DNA from: Owenia fusiformis
Taxonomy: Eukaryota > Annelida > Polychaeta > Sabellida > Oweniidae
Direction of reading: 5' to 3'
DNA length: 64,000 nucleotides
Assembly (NCBI GenBank): GCA_903813345.2
Contig: CAIIXF020000004.1
Span: forward strand, 30,507,986 to 30,571,985
Shown here piece by piece: positions 22,141 to 34,985 of this stretch. Every line of letters begins with the position of its first letter. Position 1 is the first letter of the stretch. The notes under the pieces are model-generated. The model had not been told where the DNA came from, searched no databases, and was given only the letters and a program-made list of their open reading frames with translations. Position numbers and translations under genes: made by a program.

Positions 22141-23132
22141 GTATGTGTGGTCGGAGAACAATATTATTAGGAGTCGTATATTATGAACCTAAATGTAGTT
22201 TGAAACGTATCCCCCAAAATGGACGTCCTCCGTTGCAAACACAAAATAAGCATTATGAAATAAATAGCTTCGTCCTCAAAGCGGACATATTTTCCGATTG
22301 CACCTTATATACACATACTCTAGATATCATATCCATATAGCAAAGTACTAAATTAGGTACTTTAAATTTATTCTATTCTAGTATCTACAACTATTTTTGA
22401 TGTTATGAGTATTGGCTATCATTTTTTTCAATTTTTCTTCAACATGTATTGTAATGACTTCAGTATGAATGAAATGTCCCTTGGTGTTCTGGTCCTGGAT
22501 TGTGATATTGGTTCTCGATTGGAGGGGGGGGGGTGTTAGACGTTGTTTCTTTTCACGTTAGATCATGGTTTTGGGATGTATAGGGTCTACTTTTCTTATG
22601 ACAGATTTACACTTACAGTTTGCTTTTCTTGTTGGGTTTCTTTAAAGTTTTTAGTCACCCTTCCCTTTGGCATTTGCGCTAATATATTCTAAATAATCAA
22701 ATTCTTCTTCGGCGTTCGTTCTTTAGATCATTATTCTTGAGGGATACTTTCTTCTTTCTCATGGTTAATTCAAATCCGCGTTGATTATAAGTCCATTTTA
22801 GGTCACCATTAAGTACCAGGTCGATCAATAAGTTCTGAGAATTTCCCTCTTAAATCAAGAGTTTTGTGACTTTTTGAATGAAATTTTCACAGAATATGTA
22901 GAATGTATTCAGCAATTAGTGTACCAAGTTTTTCTTACTTTCCTTTTATTGGACCAAAAATATGGTTACTATGGTAACTTGTGTTTTGGGTAGGCGGGGC
23001 AAATAATTTTAATGTCAGAAGTAAAGCGCATAAAATGTAAATAAATCATTTATAAATCAATTATAAATATAGTTCTGAGCTGCTTCCTGCATTAGGGTTG
23101 GTCATATAGTCCTAGTAAGATGTCAAGGGGGT

Positions 23133-24407
23133 TCAATTAAGATGTTCAAAGTAATTTCCTCGGTTCTTAATACATCTCTCCTGGCGTTGAACCAACTGGC
23201 GGAACAAGTGCCTAAATCCATCTGGGAAACGTTTTTTCAGGGCATTTTGCACGGCATTGTGGAGGTCTGTAAAGTTCGCATATCTGAATCCTCTCAGCTC
23301 ATCTTTCATCGGTCCAAACACACCAAAATCACAGATCGCAACATCTGGTGAATAGGGAGCATGGGGTAGTTGTTCCATCTGAAGGTCATTAGATACAGTG
23401 CTTTTGACAATCGAAGATGTGTGGGACGGGGCATTGTCGTGATGATTAAGTAATGACGACAGCTCTGTTTCAGGGCGTTTTCGTGCAATAGCCCGCTTAA
23501 GATGACGTTTCAATACCTGAAAAAAGAAGTGATTTTTAGGGCACCATTCCCTCACTAGATGTATTTAAACTACATGTACATTCAAGCTGAACTACCTAGA
23601 CTAGAGTGAACATAAATTCTCTGGCAAGACATGATCCTGAAGGGCATCAATAGCCACACACTAACTTACCATAGCATAATAGTCTTTGTTTATGGTTTGT
23701 CCTTCAGCGACTGCATGCACCAGGAGTACCCCGTAGATATCCAGGAAAATGATGAACATAACCTTGCCATCTCTACGATTGAGTTTAGCAATGGTCGTCA
23801 TAGGGGTAGGGGAGTCCTTTGTTCTCCATCCACTTGTGGCCCTCTTGCCTTCTGGCTCATAATATGAAACATAAACTTCATCAGCAGTAATAATGCGCTC
23901 CAAGAAAGCCTCCCCCTCTGCTTGGTATCGTCTGAGGAAGTCTTGTGCAACATCGACCCGGCGCTGCTTCTGGTCCATGGTTAGATCTTTTGGCACCCAT
24001 TTAGAACACACAAGCTTCATATGGAGCTTCTCTTTCAGTATGTACTGTGTCCTTCCATAGCTGAAGTTTACTTTTTCACTTAACTCCCTGATTGTTATTC
24101 GCCTGTCTTCATCAAGGACAGTCTTGAGCTTCATTATATTTGTGGGCTTTGTAACAGATAGTGGCCTTCCTGACCTTGCTTCATCTTTTACACTGGTTCT
24201 CCCACTTTGGAATTTGCCATACCATCTGTAAATAGTTTTAGTGGATATCCTGCCTGGAAAGGCTACCAACATCTCCTTGAGTGTTTCTTGTTTACTTTTG
24301 CCACCAAGCACGCAAAATCGTATGGCACTGCGCATCTGTATTGACATTTCCTCATTTTCTTCCAAATTTTTAGCATCTTTTGGAGCGGCCATTTTGGCAG
24401 GGTACAT
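23133..24407 (-). CDS. Mariner transposase, two exons (24407-23670 and 23516-23133)
   Basis: Joined exons give about 373 residues, slightly longer than the usual 340-350; ATG at 24392 (MAAPK) is an alternative start. The N-terminus has the paired helix-turn-helix DNA-binding region (about residues 25-125, with KTIYRWYGKF and EARSGRP), then the mariner linker WVPKDLT (137-143). The catalytic triad appears as D176 in TADE, D273 in HHDNAPSH and D309 in SPDVAICD. The first motif is usually TGDE. The last two acidic residues are separated by 35 residues, one more than the usual 34 in mariner. Exon phase is 0 and splicing restores INKDYYAM|VLKRHLKRAI, which matches the conserved block across the join. 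It should cut and paste this element and related MITEs. Confidence 0.9.
23517..23669 (-). other. Spliceosomal intron inside mariner transposase
   Basis: On the minus strand the 153-base insert starts GTAAGT and ends TTCTTTTTTCAG. It contains in-frame stops and interrupts the protein exactly where conserved mariner sequence resumes after it. Its removal leaves one open frame. Introns are rare in mariner transposases. Confidence 0.85.
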
Positions 24408-25654
24408 TGAGGTTGTGGAATTATGATGTAATAGTAATATTATGTAATTTGTCCTGAATTATGATGTCATATTAAATTGTTACCATAGTGATGGTTATAA
24501 AAACAACAAAATCCTCATTGAAATCCAATGCTTTGGTTGAAACATAAGATTGTTGCTTGATGTTAAAAAAATGTATTTACGTTAAAAATACTTGCCCCGC
24601 CTACCCAAAACACGAGTTACCATGGTTTACCATAATTTTGGCCCAATAGGTGGAAAGTGCATTTAACTTCTTACACTAATTGCTGAATTCATATTACATG
24701 TTCTGTGAAAATTTCAAATAAAAATTCACAAAACTCTTGATTTTAGAGGAAAATTCTCAGAACTTATTGATCGACCTGGTAAGTGTGGTCGGAGAACAAT
24801 ATTATTAGGACTCGTGTATTATGAACCTAAATGTAGTTTGGAACTGATCCCCAAAAGTGAACGTTCCCCCGTTGCATACAAGAAATAGCATTATGAAATG
24901 AATAGGTTCGTCTCAAAGCGGACACATTTTCCGATTTCACCCAATAAACCACCCTCCTAAGCAGGTGTCCAGAATCCGTACCTCCTTCTTCCATATTCTG
25001 GATTTTGAAGCCCTTTGATCGGAGGTAGCTCATAAACAAATGTGACAATTCTACTCGATGTTATATTCATATAGCAAAGTGCGAAATTAGGTTCTTTGAA
25101 TATTTTCTTAGTAAATAATTGAATTCATCTTCGACGTTCGTTCTTCAGATCATTATTCTTGAGGGATATTTTCTTCTTCCTCATGGTATATTCAAATCCG
25201 CGTTGATTATAAGTACATTTTAGGATTCGTGTATTATGAACCTAAATGTAGTTTGGAACTGATCCCTAAAAGTGAACGTTCCCGCGTTACATACAAGAAA
25301 TAGCATTATGAAATGAATAGGTTCGTCTCAAAGCGGACACATTTTCCGATTTCACCCAATAAACCACCCTCCTAAGCAGGTGTCCAGAATCCGTACCTCC
25401 TTCTTCCATATTCTGGATTTTGAAGCCCTTTGATCGGAGGTAGCTCATAAACAAATGTGACAATTCTACTCGATGTTATATTCATATAGCAAAGTACGAA
25501 ATTAGGTTCTTTGAATATATTCTTAGTAAATAATTGAATTCATCTTCGACGTTCGTTCTTTAGATCATTATTATTCAGGGATACTTTCTTCCTTCTCATG
25601 GTTTATTCAAATCCGCATTGATTATAAGTACATTTTAGGTCACCATTAAGTCTC

Positions 25655-26190
25655 CCTTTTCATCCTTAATATTATTGTGTCAGTAAGTATGTGCAGTCGC
25701 ATACACAACATGCTGAACGTACACATAAACAGCTCACTACGTCTAGTCATTTCGAAAATATTTATGGTAAGTGCCACGGGAAAACACAAAAATGGTCACA
25801 AAACACAGCAATGAAAAAGAGAGAACATTTAAGAGTACACCTGACATGAGGAAATTAAACCTACAGTATATTATCCTAAATCACAATCAAAATGAAGTTT
25901 TTCTGAGCCTCCGCACACAGTAACTGCTACAGCGCATGTCTTGCAGGACAATATCCAATATTAAAAATGGATAAAGGAAAGATTTATTAATAATCTGATT
26001 TTATGAATCACAATTTGTCTAATTATAGCAATTCCAATGGTGCTGTGGCATGACTCCTTGCGACCAATCATGTAGATTCTGTAATATACATCCAGTGTAT
26101 CACTAACATTGGTTTCTATACTTGCAGTTCGTTAAAGTGAAATTAATGTGGAGTTAACTTTATAAAAGCTAATAAAGCAAACAAAAACAA
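25655..26190. other. Stretch without recognised genes
   Basis: AT-rich sequence between the tandem triplication and the next large inverted-repeat element. I see no supported feature. Confidence 0.4.
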
Positions 26191-26194
26191 AATA

Positions 26195-29100
26195 GACAGG
26201 TTTCAATTTCAGAATATCTCAAGGGAAAGGGTTTTGAGGCATTTTTTAGAAAAAGCAACAGACCTATTTTTTCTTGATCAGTTTTTCATGCTGATAAAGA
26301 TATTAAAAGATGACAGCTCAACGGGGTGGTCACGACACTGAATTTTAGCGTTTTTACCCCCCTAGGAAATTATTTTAGGGGGTACTATAATAATAGTTTT
26401 TAACTCAAAGGATATATAAACTATTGTTCTGAGTTCTACAGCATACATTGTTAGTACAGAGATAAATACTATCCTAAAGTTAAAGGTTGGTATCTTTGTT
26501 GGTTTCGGAAAAATACAATTAATTAGAAAAAAATATGCAATTTTGTCATTTTTTCTTGCTTATTTTATATTTGTAGCTTCAAGCAAAATATGATAAATTA
26601 AACAGCTCAAAGTAGTATTCTAACAACATTTTCAAGCTATGTGTGATATTGTAATACATCTATTATAGTGATGAAGTACTATTTTGTAATTTTAATATGA
26701 CTTTATAGTGCCCTACCCCTGGTAAAAAGAAGAAAGTTGGTGTGGTTTTCTTCTGGTTTTAAAATTTTATTGACTTCTTAGTTGAAGATACAATCAATTC
26801 TGTCAGTTAACCATGAGAAGCTTTACAACGGTTAACTATTCCCATGAATAGAGGGTTGGGACCTCAAAAATACCAGAACTGTCAAGAGGGATCCTTGGGC
26901 AACCCTCTTCAGAGCATTTTCCTTATACATGTACTCCAATAAAATCTGCAGGAGATACTATAAGAATCCTATATATCTAAGATTCTAATGAAGATACTGA
27001 ATTCAAATTTTCAGGATTTGGTCCTGGTATGATAGGTAATCTGTATGACAAAAATGACAAAAAAGGAAAAACTCTGTTGCTATAGTAACAAGAATACCAC
27101 ACTATTTGTTTCCTAAGAAATGTGTTTTAAGAGGTTTTGTCATTCTCTTCATATTTTTAATTCTAAATATGTCTACAATGTGGGATGATTAAAATTATGG
27201 TAAAGTAATCTTTTCTATTGTTCTATTGTTCTCTAAAACAAAAGTTGCTATGGCGACACATAGATCATAAAAAAAATCCTGGGATGATCGCTCTATTTGT
27301 CAGGAAATTAAAATGGAAACTGAAAAATGAGTTTCTTCCTACTGAATAGCAATTTGGTAGACCATGGTGAATCAGTGCTCATTTAAGGATAGTCTGAATC
27401 AGGAGAATTTTTTAACCTAATTGTACCCCTCCCCCAAAACCCCCAAATTTTGACAATTGTCGAAAAAGTGGCAAACAACAATTAAACAAACATCATTAAA
27501 GTTCAATATGGCTATTTCGCTTCTATGTCATAAAGATATGGTACGATCTCAGGTCAATCAATAAATTTCACAAGTGACACTCTATCTCATGAAGAAAATA
27601 TTATCGTATTTGAAGTCATGTCAAAAATTTGGTGGAAATAATTTTGTCACTCCTGATTTGACCTGGAAAGGTTCAGGTAAGTTATCACAAACAATTTCAG
27701 ACAGTTATATCTTTGATTATGACTATTTCCTGACCATGAAGACAGGTATACAGGGATAATAAAGTCATCGGACTCGAAGATATTTCACTAGCAATCAACC
27801 CATCAATATATTTTCAAAGTTGTTGACCTCATTTTCACCAAAAATGCAATCATTTTAACAATGTTTAATGCATTACTATTCTTTATTTTAATGTATCAAA
27901 TAGCTCTTGAAAAGAAAACTGAATTCCCCTAAGATTAGTGTTCCCCATGTTATTTCCCCTTTGAAAAAATTCATGCTATCCATTGGTTTCAGTTCATTTT
28001 GGTCATCCAAATTCAGTGTCTTTAAACTCCCTGGAGCAATCCACTTTTCCTCTTAGGAAATAGAACATGTCTCAAAGCATATTCTAATTATGCATTCAAC
28101 AATATAATTAAAGGTTGCATCTTTGGTAAAAATTAGGTCAACATTTTTAGTAAAAAGTATATTGATCGGGACATTCCCTTTAATATCACTTAGGTCTGAT
28201 TAATCATTATATTTACTTTTCTTGAAGATAATGAATAGATCTAAAAGATATACCCATGTTCATGATCAGAAAATATTCAATTCAAGTTAGAATTGTCTGA
28301 AGTTGTTTGCGATAAAATACATGCTCCTTTATAACATTATTATGTAAATACTATCAAATGCTTTAGTCATGACAGTTGAAATAAACTGAAGTCGCAGAAT
28401 CAGATCTATAAAGAGTAAACAAAATTGAAAGCAACATGTACAGTTGACCTACCAATGTATTTCTTACAATCTCAAATATAATATCTCTCAAAAGATCCAC
28501 AATATATTATTAATTGGTAATGTTGTTTAAAATTCAAAGTGTAAAAAGGGGGAAATGTTCAAATTCTCCCAAATAATAATAAATAAGTTATACAAGTGTG
28601 AGGCACCATCGGTGGGAAAGTCATCTTTGGTTAATAAAAAGATTCTTAGCTACTTTTCTAACATCTGGCTTGATGCATCATGGCTTAATGTGGACTCTGC
28701 TATATGGTCAGATGATGAGAACTAAAGTTTTACAGACTTTTGCCATGTTTTGCACATTGTAAATGACCCTTCTGAAATGGTTGTAAATGTATATACCAGG
28801 AGGTATATATGGCTCAAATGACTCGTGCCCTAATACATTGGACACTGTAGTACATTACTTGTGCATGATGACCACCATAGTCTAGTTGCTCAAATGAGAT
28901 CAATTGATGATTATAATGTTTAGACTTTATGTCAATGTCCAGACTGTATGCCAACCTCTCTAGTATGTGATTACACTAGAATTCATTTTGATACATGTAC
29001 TAATTTGAAAACTTACATATAAAATATCTGATGTCCTATATTCTAGTAATAAATGAATTAGAATGTCACCTAACATTTGATGATGGTATGAATTTATTGA

Positions 29101-29705
29101 TTTGATGTCTATCAATACATGTTTCTAACTTAATGCTGCAAAATGATAAAATTCACCACATCCACTTTCTTCAATTTTCCAGGGGTAGGGCACTATAAAG
29201 TCATATTAAAATTACGAAATAGTACTTCATAACTAAAATAGATGTATTACAATACCGCACATAGCTTGGAAATGTTTTTAGAATACTACTATGTGCTGTT
29301 AAATGTGTCATATTTTGCTTGAAGCTACAACTATAAAATTGGCAAGACAAAAATTGCGTATCTTTTTCCTGTTTATTGTATTTTTTCTGAGACCAATAAG
29401 GGTATCAACCTATAACTTTAGGATAGTATTCATATTTGTACTAGCAATGTTTGGTGTACAACTCAGAACAAAAGCTCATATATCCTTTGAGTTATGAACT
29501 AGTTTCATAGTTACCCCTAGAATATTTTCCTAGGGGGGGGGGGGGGGGGGTGTAAAAATGCCAAAATTCAGTGTCGTGACCACCCCGTTGAGCTGTCATC
29601 TTTTAATATCTTTATCAGCATGAAAAACTGATCAAGTAAAAATAGGTCTGTTGCTTTTTCTAAAAAATGCCTCAAAAACTTGAATTATTTGAATTGGAAC
29701 CTGTC
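26195..29705. mobile_element. 3.5-kb non-coding element with about 530-bp terminal inverted repeats, TA duplication
   Basis: The left end GACAGGTTTCAATT (26195) is mirrored by AATTGGAACCTGTC ending at 29705, with TA on both sides. Arms run to about 26727 and from about 29178, the inner edge marked by GCCCTACCCCTGG/CCAGGGGTAGGGC. Each arm has a CCCCCTAGG...GGGGG hairpin close to one in the 17.6-20.9 kb element, so the two look related. One arm has expanded to a run of about 18 G residues near 29540. GTTGCTATAGTAAC-type palindromes occur inside (27068, 27245). No transposase is visible. Interior text at 28380-28610 recurs in diverged form at 37.07-37.73 kb. Confidence 0.85.
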
Positions 29706-29714
29706 TATAATGAA

Positions 29715-30640
29715 AGATTTGCAATATGACTCCTGAAGTTGGCTTCTCCATAAAAGAAATGTAAAAAGAATATGGACGTAAATCAACTTGATATCCGTGA
29801 ACTAAAACATTTTTGATAATATAAAACAATTCAAATCGGAAAGTCATATTTAAAAGTGTTATAGAGTGAAATAGAGAAACACGGTCTTAATAACTTGGTC
29901 TCCAAGTATTGGTTTGAAATCATTTTCAGCATAATTGAACGTTTAACTTTCGTTTATTCTACGCAGCTTTACTGGTCTGTTACAAATGGTCATGATTTTA
30001 TGGTCATTCTACAAAACATGCTCAAAATTCCAGTCTTGTCTTTGGAGGCAATTGCAAACTTGAACGCGTCGGTGAAGTTGTTCTGCTTAGACACGCTCAT
30101 AGATATCTTATGTAATGGATATAATGGCTCGCATCCTCCTAATATCTTGTTTCTACTCGCTGGTGCTTACCATTATCAAATTATCTTTGAAATTGCCCGG
30201 AATTAAAAAGTTGAGGTTTCATATTGGGCGATTTGGGTTTCTTTTTGTTTTGAGCATGTTTTGTGAAATGGTCATCGATTCGTGGCAAAAAGAAAGAGAT
30301 TGGAAAGAAACAATGAAACTTCGAAGAATAAAAGGTTCAAGATTCAGTTGTTCTAAACAAGAGAAAACGAATTTTGGGTGACTTTAATTATTACGATTTA
30401 CTTTGGGTAGCCTTAATTTGGCACACCCTGTAATAACAAGTACTTACAATATTGCAACCCACCACATTCTGACGAAAATGAGGTCGCAGCTTCAGAGAGT
30501 GTAAACCCAATGAGAATGATAGTCGACCTGATACAAAGGGGGCTGCGAAGCCCATTAAGATACTGTAATGACCCAAGGGCGCCCCAGGGGAATGACTAAC
30601 TAACTAACATAGTGTAACAGAAATTGAAAGAAAGTGTGCT
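29715..30640. other. Unassigned; possible TIR-element end
   Basis: Two overlapping plus-strand frames (29895-30206, 30115-30381) have no recognised domain. GGCACACCCTGTA at 30421-30433 looks like the outer end of a TA-flanked element (reverse reading TACAGGGTGTGCC), but no partner end is visible nearby. Confidence 0.3.
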
Positions 30641-30735
30641 AAATTCAATGCCCCATGTGGGAATCGAACCTAGGACGCTTGAGTTCAAAGATTCAACAAC
30701 GGTCTGAAGTAACGAACCTACCTACAATTAAAGTA
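30640..30735 (-). repeat. tRNA-derived SINE-like fragment
   Basis: Read on the minus strand, GTCCTAGGTTCGATTCCCAC contains a perfect box B (GGTTCGATTCC) followed by ATGGGGCA. Upstream, GTAGGTAGGTTCGTTA is a weak box A candidate and GAATCTTTGAACTC may be an anticodon region. It is probably a tRNA-related SINE head and not a working tRNA. Confidence 0.5.
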
Positions 30736-30739
30736 CCTT

Positions 30740-33700
30740 GAAGCTGGAAGTAACAAAATGCCAATTGTAGGTCTGTTGAACATGTTTTTACTTCGAAATG
30801 CGAAGCTGTTTTATTACTATGAACGAAGATTTCATTTATGTAAATGAATGAGGTTTGTATGAGAAACTACAGCAAATTGCGATATTAGAATGGTTATTAA
30901 AAATCTTCCGAAGTGATGATTACACATATTTCACCAACGTCCTCTCAGTGAGGCAATTGGCAAATTAATCGGAAATTAAGTATTATGAATTCAATGAAAA
31001 TAGATAGATGCTTTTTGACATACCTCTTACAGGCCTACTTTGCGAATTTTCAATGTTTTTGGGCAAAATAATAAAGTAATAATAAAGACTTTTATTTGAG
31101 TTCTATGGAATGCCCAATGTATTGACAAGAACCCTATAGCCAGCTTTCATTTGACACCAACAACAGCTCAAACAGACGCTCAAAGCTTACAATAATTGAT
31201 CAAAAAACATTTTCAATCTGTCAAGCTTTATACATCAAGTTTTTTATCAATGTCATCGAAAGATGGCGAAATTGTTTGTCTTACATGATGCATTCATTTT
31301 TATAGAAGTGTCGCCATCTTTTAAATCAAAAGAATTAAAATCATGCACTTTGTTTAGCATGTGCATGCAAATTGATAAAGCTACGATGGTAACAATTATT
31401 AAAAAATAGGTTTTTACAACGAGCATTAAAATCTCCGTTTATCACAATGAGATCAGTATTTTGATTAATAGTGCGAGTGCATGAGCTATTAGCCTATTAA
31501 AATAATAATATATCAAATCGCAATCAAATAAACTTATCGCAATTTTGTATTTCTTGAAGCCCGCAATTATGTGTCTGTAACGAGTTGCAGCTTTGTTTTT
31601 AAAGGCACGAGTGGGGCTGCGTTACCTTTTTACACCTGATATACATTTCGGTCGGTTGCCAAGCATAAGGGAATGTTAAGTACATCAGTGGGATCTTGAA
31701 GCTAACAAAGGGGGGGGGGGGCATTTCAGGTCAGAAAAAGTTGGTCCCTAAAATCCCTTCATTTAAATCATAACCGAATTGTACGTTATATGAAAATGAA
31801 AATATTTTGACGTCTCTTAATGCTAGATGACATATTAACTGGAACTAATCAGTCGGCGTTCATAGACTTACAGTCCCCTTTAAATGTCTGACAACCATAA
31901 CCCCGACTCCTCAACTTCCAATCAAAATTATTTTTAAGAGACCCCTCCCACTGGAGATGGTTACATAACACACAAGACGAAATATCATTTCATAAATTTC
32001 TCTGGAGCTCAACAACGTAAATTCTACTAGGAAAACTCAACACTAAAGGTCTAGCGTGTGGTAGTTTTTATATCTGCCACTAGTAAAAATCTTTTAGTCC
32101 GAATGTAAAAGCTTTTTTTATCTAAAGCTCTTCCAATCACTTTCAAACGGAAGCAACGGGCATAGAGTCACTAGATATAACATATTGAATAAAATCATGG
32201 ATGATATTCTTGGCGTATTGTTTATTGGAAATTCGTGTAGAGGCGAACCTTAGATTAGTGATTAGTGTCACAATATATATATTTTAGTATTGTTTATTGT
32301 TTATTGTTCGTGCTGGAAAATAAGCTTTTGGCTCTGACAAAACATTTACTAATTACAAATATTTATTTGACGTCGTTATGCGAGCAGTGGCGTTATAGCA
32401 ATGATTCGCAAACTACGATATATTTTAGTGACTCTAGGTGACCTTCAAAAATGCATTAAATATGAATGTTTGTCTGTAGTTTCAAAAATATAAATTGGGA
32501 ATTTAAAACATAGAAAGTAGGTAAGTATGATGCCCGGATACGATTTATAGAAGTATAGAATATTCCCATGTTATTTCTCAGTCGACGTATGGTGCTGTCA
32601 CCCTTTGATGTTTACATATAAGTGTTGTAGGATCGACTTTTGCATATGTACGGGTATTCAAACCATATAGGGGGTACTGCTTTTTAACTTCCCATAGTTC
32701 CAGCATTTAGAGTTTTTTTCTCTTCTTTCAGCAGAGAGTTAAGTCGGGGGAACATAACACATCATATTTTATCATCTTTTAGACTTACTATTATTTTCTT
32801 TAAGTTGAAGACTTGGATATTTTACTTATCAAAAGAGTGAAAAATGTTGATACATTCCTTTATATAATTGTATATGCTTACTCGTTTATTATATAAGGAT
32901 GTCAATTGAAAACTGATTTGTGTAACGAAATATTGTATATTTGAATAGAAATAAATGGTGAAATTGGAAAGTCACATGTGTCATTAATGTTTCTCGAAGA
33001 TATGAAAAACTGCTGTTACATATATTGCCTGATACAGACGAATGAAAAAACCGTCGTCGATGTAAATGGATTCTCTTTGTTGCTGATTAACAATTGTAGT
33101 TATTTGGACATCTTGATAAACGATTATTACAATTTAGTATCTTTTTATAACTATTCATTTCTTCTATTTATACCTCTTAGTCAGTATTATAGCAGGACAC
33201 GTTGTTCTCCCGATGTCATTACAGCAGGGCAAATTGTTTCCCTGATGTCATTACAGCAGGACAAGTTGTTCTCCCAATGTCAGTGGTGCGTGTGTATGTC
33301 AACTATTTCAATACACACTCACTTTTTTTCAAATTAGATATAGCGTGATTTCTTTTAGTTAGAGTATTTGAAGAGTCCATTAACGAACTTGTGACCAGTT
33401 TACCGATATTTAAAATGAAGGAGTGTGAATTCAAGGAATATAAATATATGTTTGAATAAACGATACGTTTCAGTTTTCACAATAAAGTTGGTAACACATT
33501 CGATTCCCTTGTTTATTTTCATTTGGAGACAACAATTTTCCTTTTTATGTCCTATATTTTTCAATAAACATGTGATGAGCACGAATTTCAAAAAGCAGGT
33601 CTATTTTTAGAGCGGAAGAAAGAAATTCATAGATCCTCCCCTGTTCAAGTCACATAAATTGGTGATAAGGAGTCGTTTTACATCTGATCATTTTATCATT

Positions 33701-34980
33701 GCAGATTCATGGCTCCTTCGTTTAATGTCGTTACGTTGAATAGGTTTAATTTTGGCATTAATAAGAACTTAAATCGTACGTGGTTCAAATAAAGATGTCA
33801 GATTTGCTTCTTAAAGTGTAAACTCAAAAGTTTATTCAAAGTGAAGTGACACTGGCTCATTTCAGTCAACGTTCAGTTCAATGAATGTTTTCTATATCCT
33901 TCGTATTTAAACGTTTAACTTTATATATCGTTTATAGTGAATCCCCTGAAAATACGTAGCGCACGCAAACACGACACGCGCATTCGCATGCAACGCGCAG
34001 ACATCCAGAGTTAACTGCATTTGCTCACTCCATACATCAACATTTGCAAAAATAAATATATTATATAGAGAATAAGATATAAAAACTGCGGTTGCACACA
34101 TTCAAACAGTATTTGAATTGCTATTGAACATAAATTTCCTTCAGCCACACACACAACATAATACAAAACGAAATGTAATTTTGAGATCCGATTCTTGTCT
34201 GCCTCCTATGGTACCCCGTATTATCGTCATATACTCCATCTGGAAGGAAATTGTACCTGACATTATCACTCATAAATATGCAGCTTGTTTTTCACTACGT
34301 AATGAAACTGTCCGTCCTTTGGTTGTGGTGTAAGATTTATCTAAATATTAGGGAGGTTAAGCTACACGTTAAATGAGGACTTAAATGAGCACTTGAGCAA
34401 TTCAAGTAGAAGTTTGATCCTCTTCGTAGTTTTTACTTTGCAAAAGGAAAAAAAGTTGTAAATGATCTCTGGAAAAAACAATACAGAGAGAGAAAATGAT
34501 ACTTTGGGTCGTATTTCAAGTTCACAAGTAAGTTTTCTAGAGACATACGTCATAACCAATTGTAACTAGTAGTTCCCGACCCGAACCAAACATTTCACTT
34601 TGAACTTTGTTTAAATACCCTAAGGGCAACTGCCCGATGTTAATTCAAATTCTCTGGGTAGGATAAATAATTGTACAGACTTGATGCTCATGCGGCAGAA
34701 AATAATGCGGTTGTGGTCTAAATGGAAGCTCGAACATAAATAAAACTCATGCGCCAAGTACTTAAAAAGATTCATCATATGAAGGATGTATATCATATTC
34801 GAAGAGAAGATAAAGAATGCGTCCGTTGAATGAAGCGGAACCAAGCAAAGGGAATGTTAGAAATACAATAATGATTATAAAACTTGCAGTTATAGGAATG
34901 TATTTTCAGAGGTTACCAAACTGCATTTGCTAACAACAGCGTCTAATTGTTTTTTTGCAAGAACATCATCTTGAACACAT
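30740..34980. other. Long AT-rich stretch, no gene supported
   Basis: I see no recognised domain or RNA gene. A short tandem repeat lies at 33183-33288 (about 38 bp, AGCAGGACA...TTGTTCTCCC...GATGTCATTAC, two and a half copies). A G-run lies at about 31711-31721. Small frames near 32978 and 33400 to 33610 do not look coding. Confidence 0.4.
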
Positions 34981-34985
34981 TAGTA

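Larger units (their letters stand above)
22816..24779 (-). mobile_element. Full-length mariner transposon with intron-containing transposase
   Basis: Both ends start CCAGGTCGATCAATAAGTTC, with TA duplicated at 22814-22815 and 24780-24781. The inverted termini are long, about 189 bp each (22816-23003 and 24591-24779), and about 80-85% alike. They contain GGTTACTATGGTAAC or a variant plus TTTTGGGTAGGCGGGG. The transposase lies on the minus strand and is split by one canonical intron. No stop or frameshift is visible in its exons, so the copy may be complete. It inserted at the boundary of a tandem duplication. Confidence 0.95.
22145..25650 (+). repeat. Tandem triplication of a 440-670-bp unit, interrupted by mariner
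   Basis: Unit A (22145-22813), unit B (24783-25224) and unit C (25225-25650) share the GAACCTAAATGTAGTTTG start region, AAAGCGGACA, a TTCATATAGCAAAGT block, a GTTCGTTCTT block and the ending CATTTTAGG; A and C also share TCACCATTAAG. B and C differ by only a few bases; A is more diverged and longer. The mariner at 22816-24779 sits at the junction of A and B. No coding function is visible in the unit. Confidence 0.9.

Noticed and set aside
29895-30381. Two overlapping hydrophobic frames of 103 and 88 codons
   Set aside because: No recognisable family, no splice or promoter signals; AT-rich random frames with hydrophobic bias.
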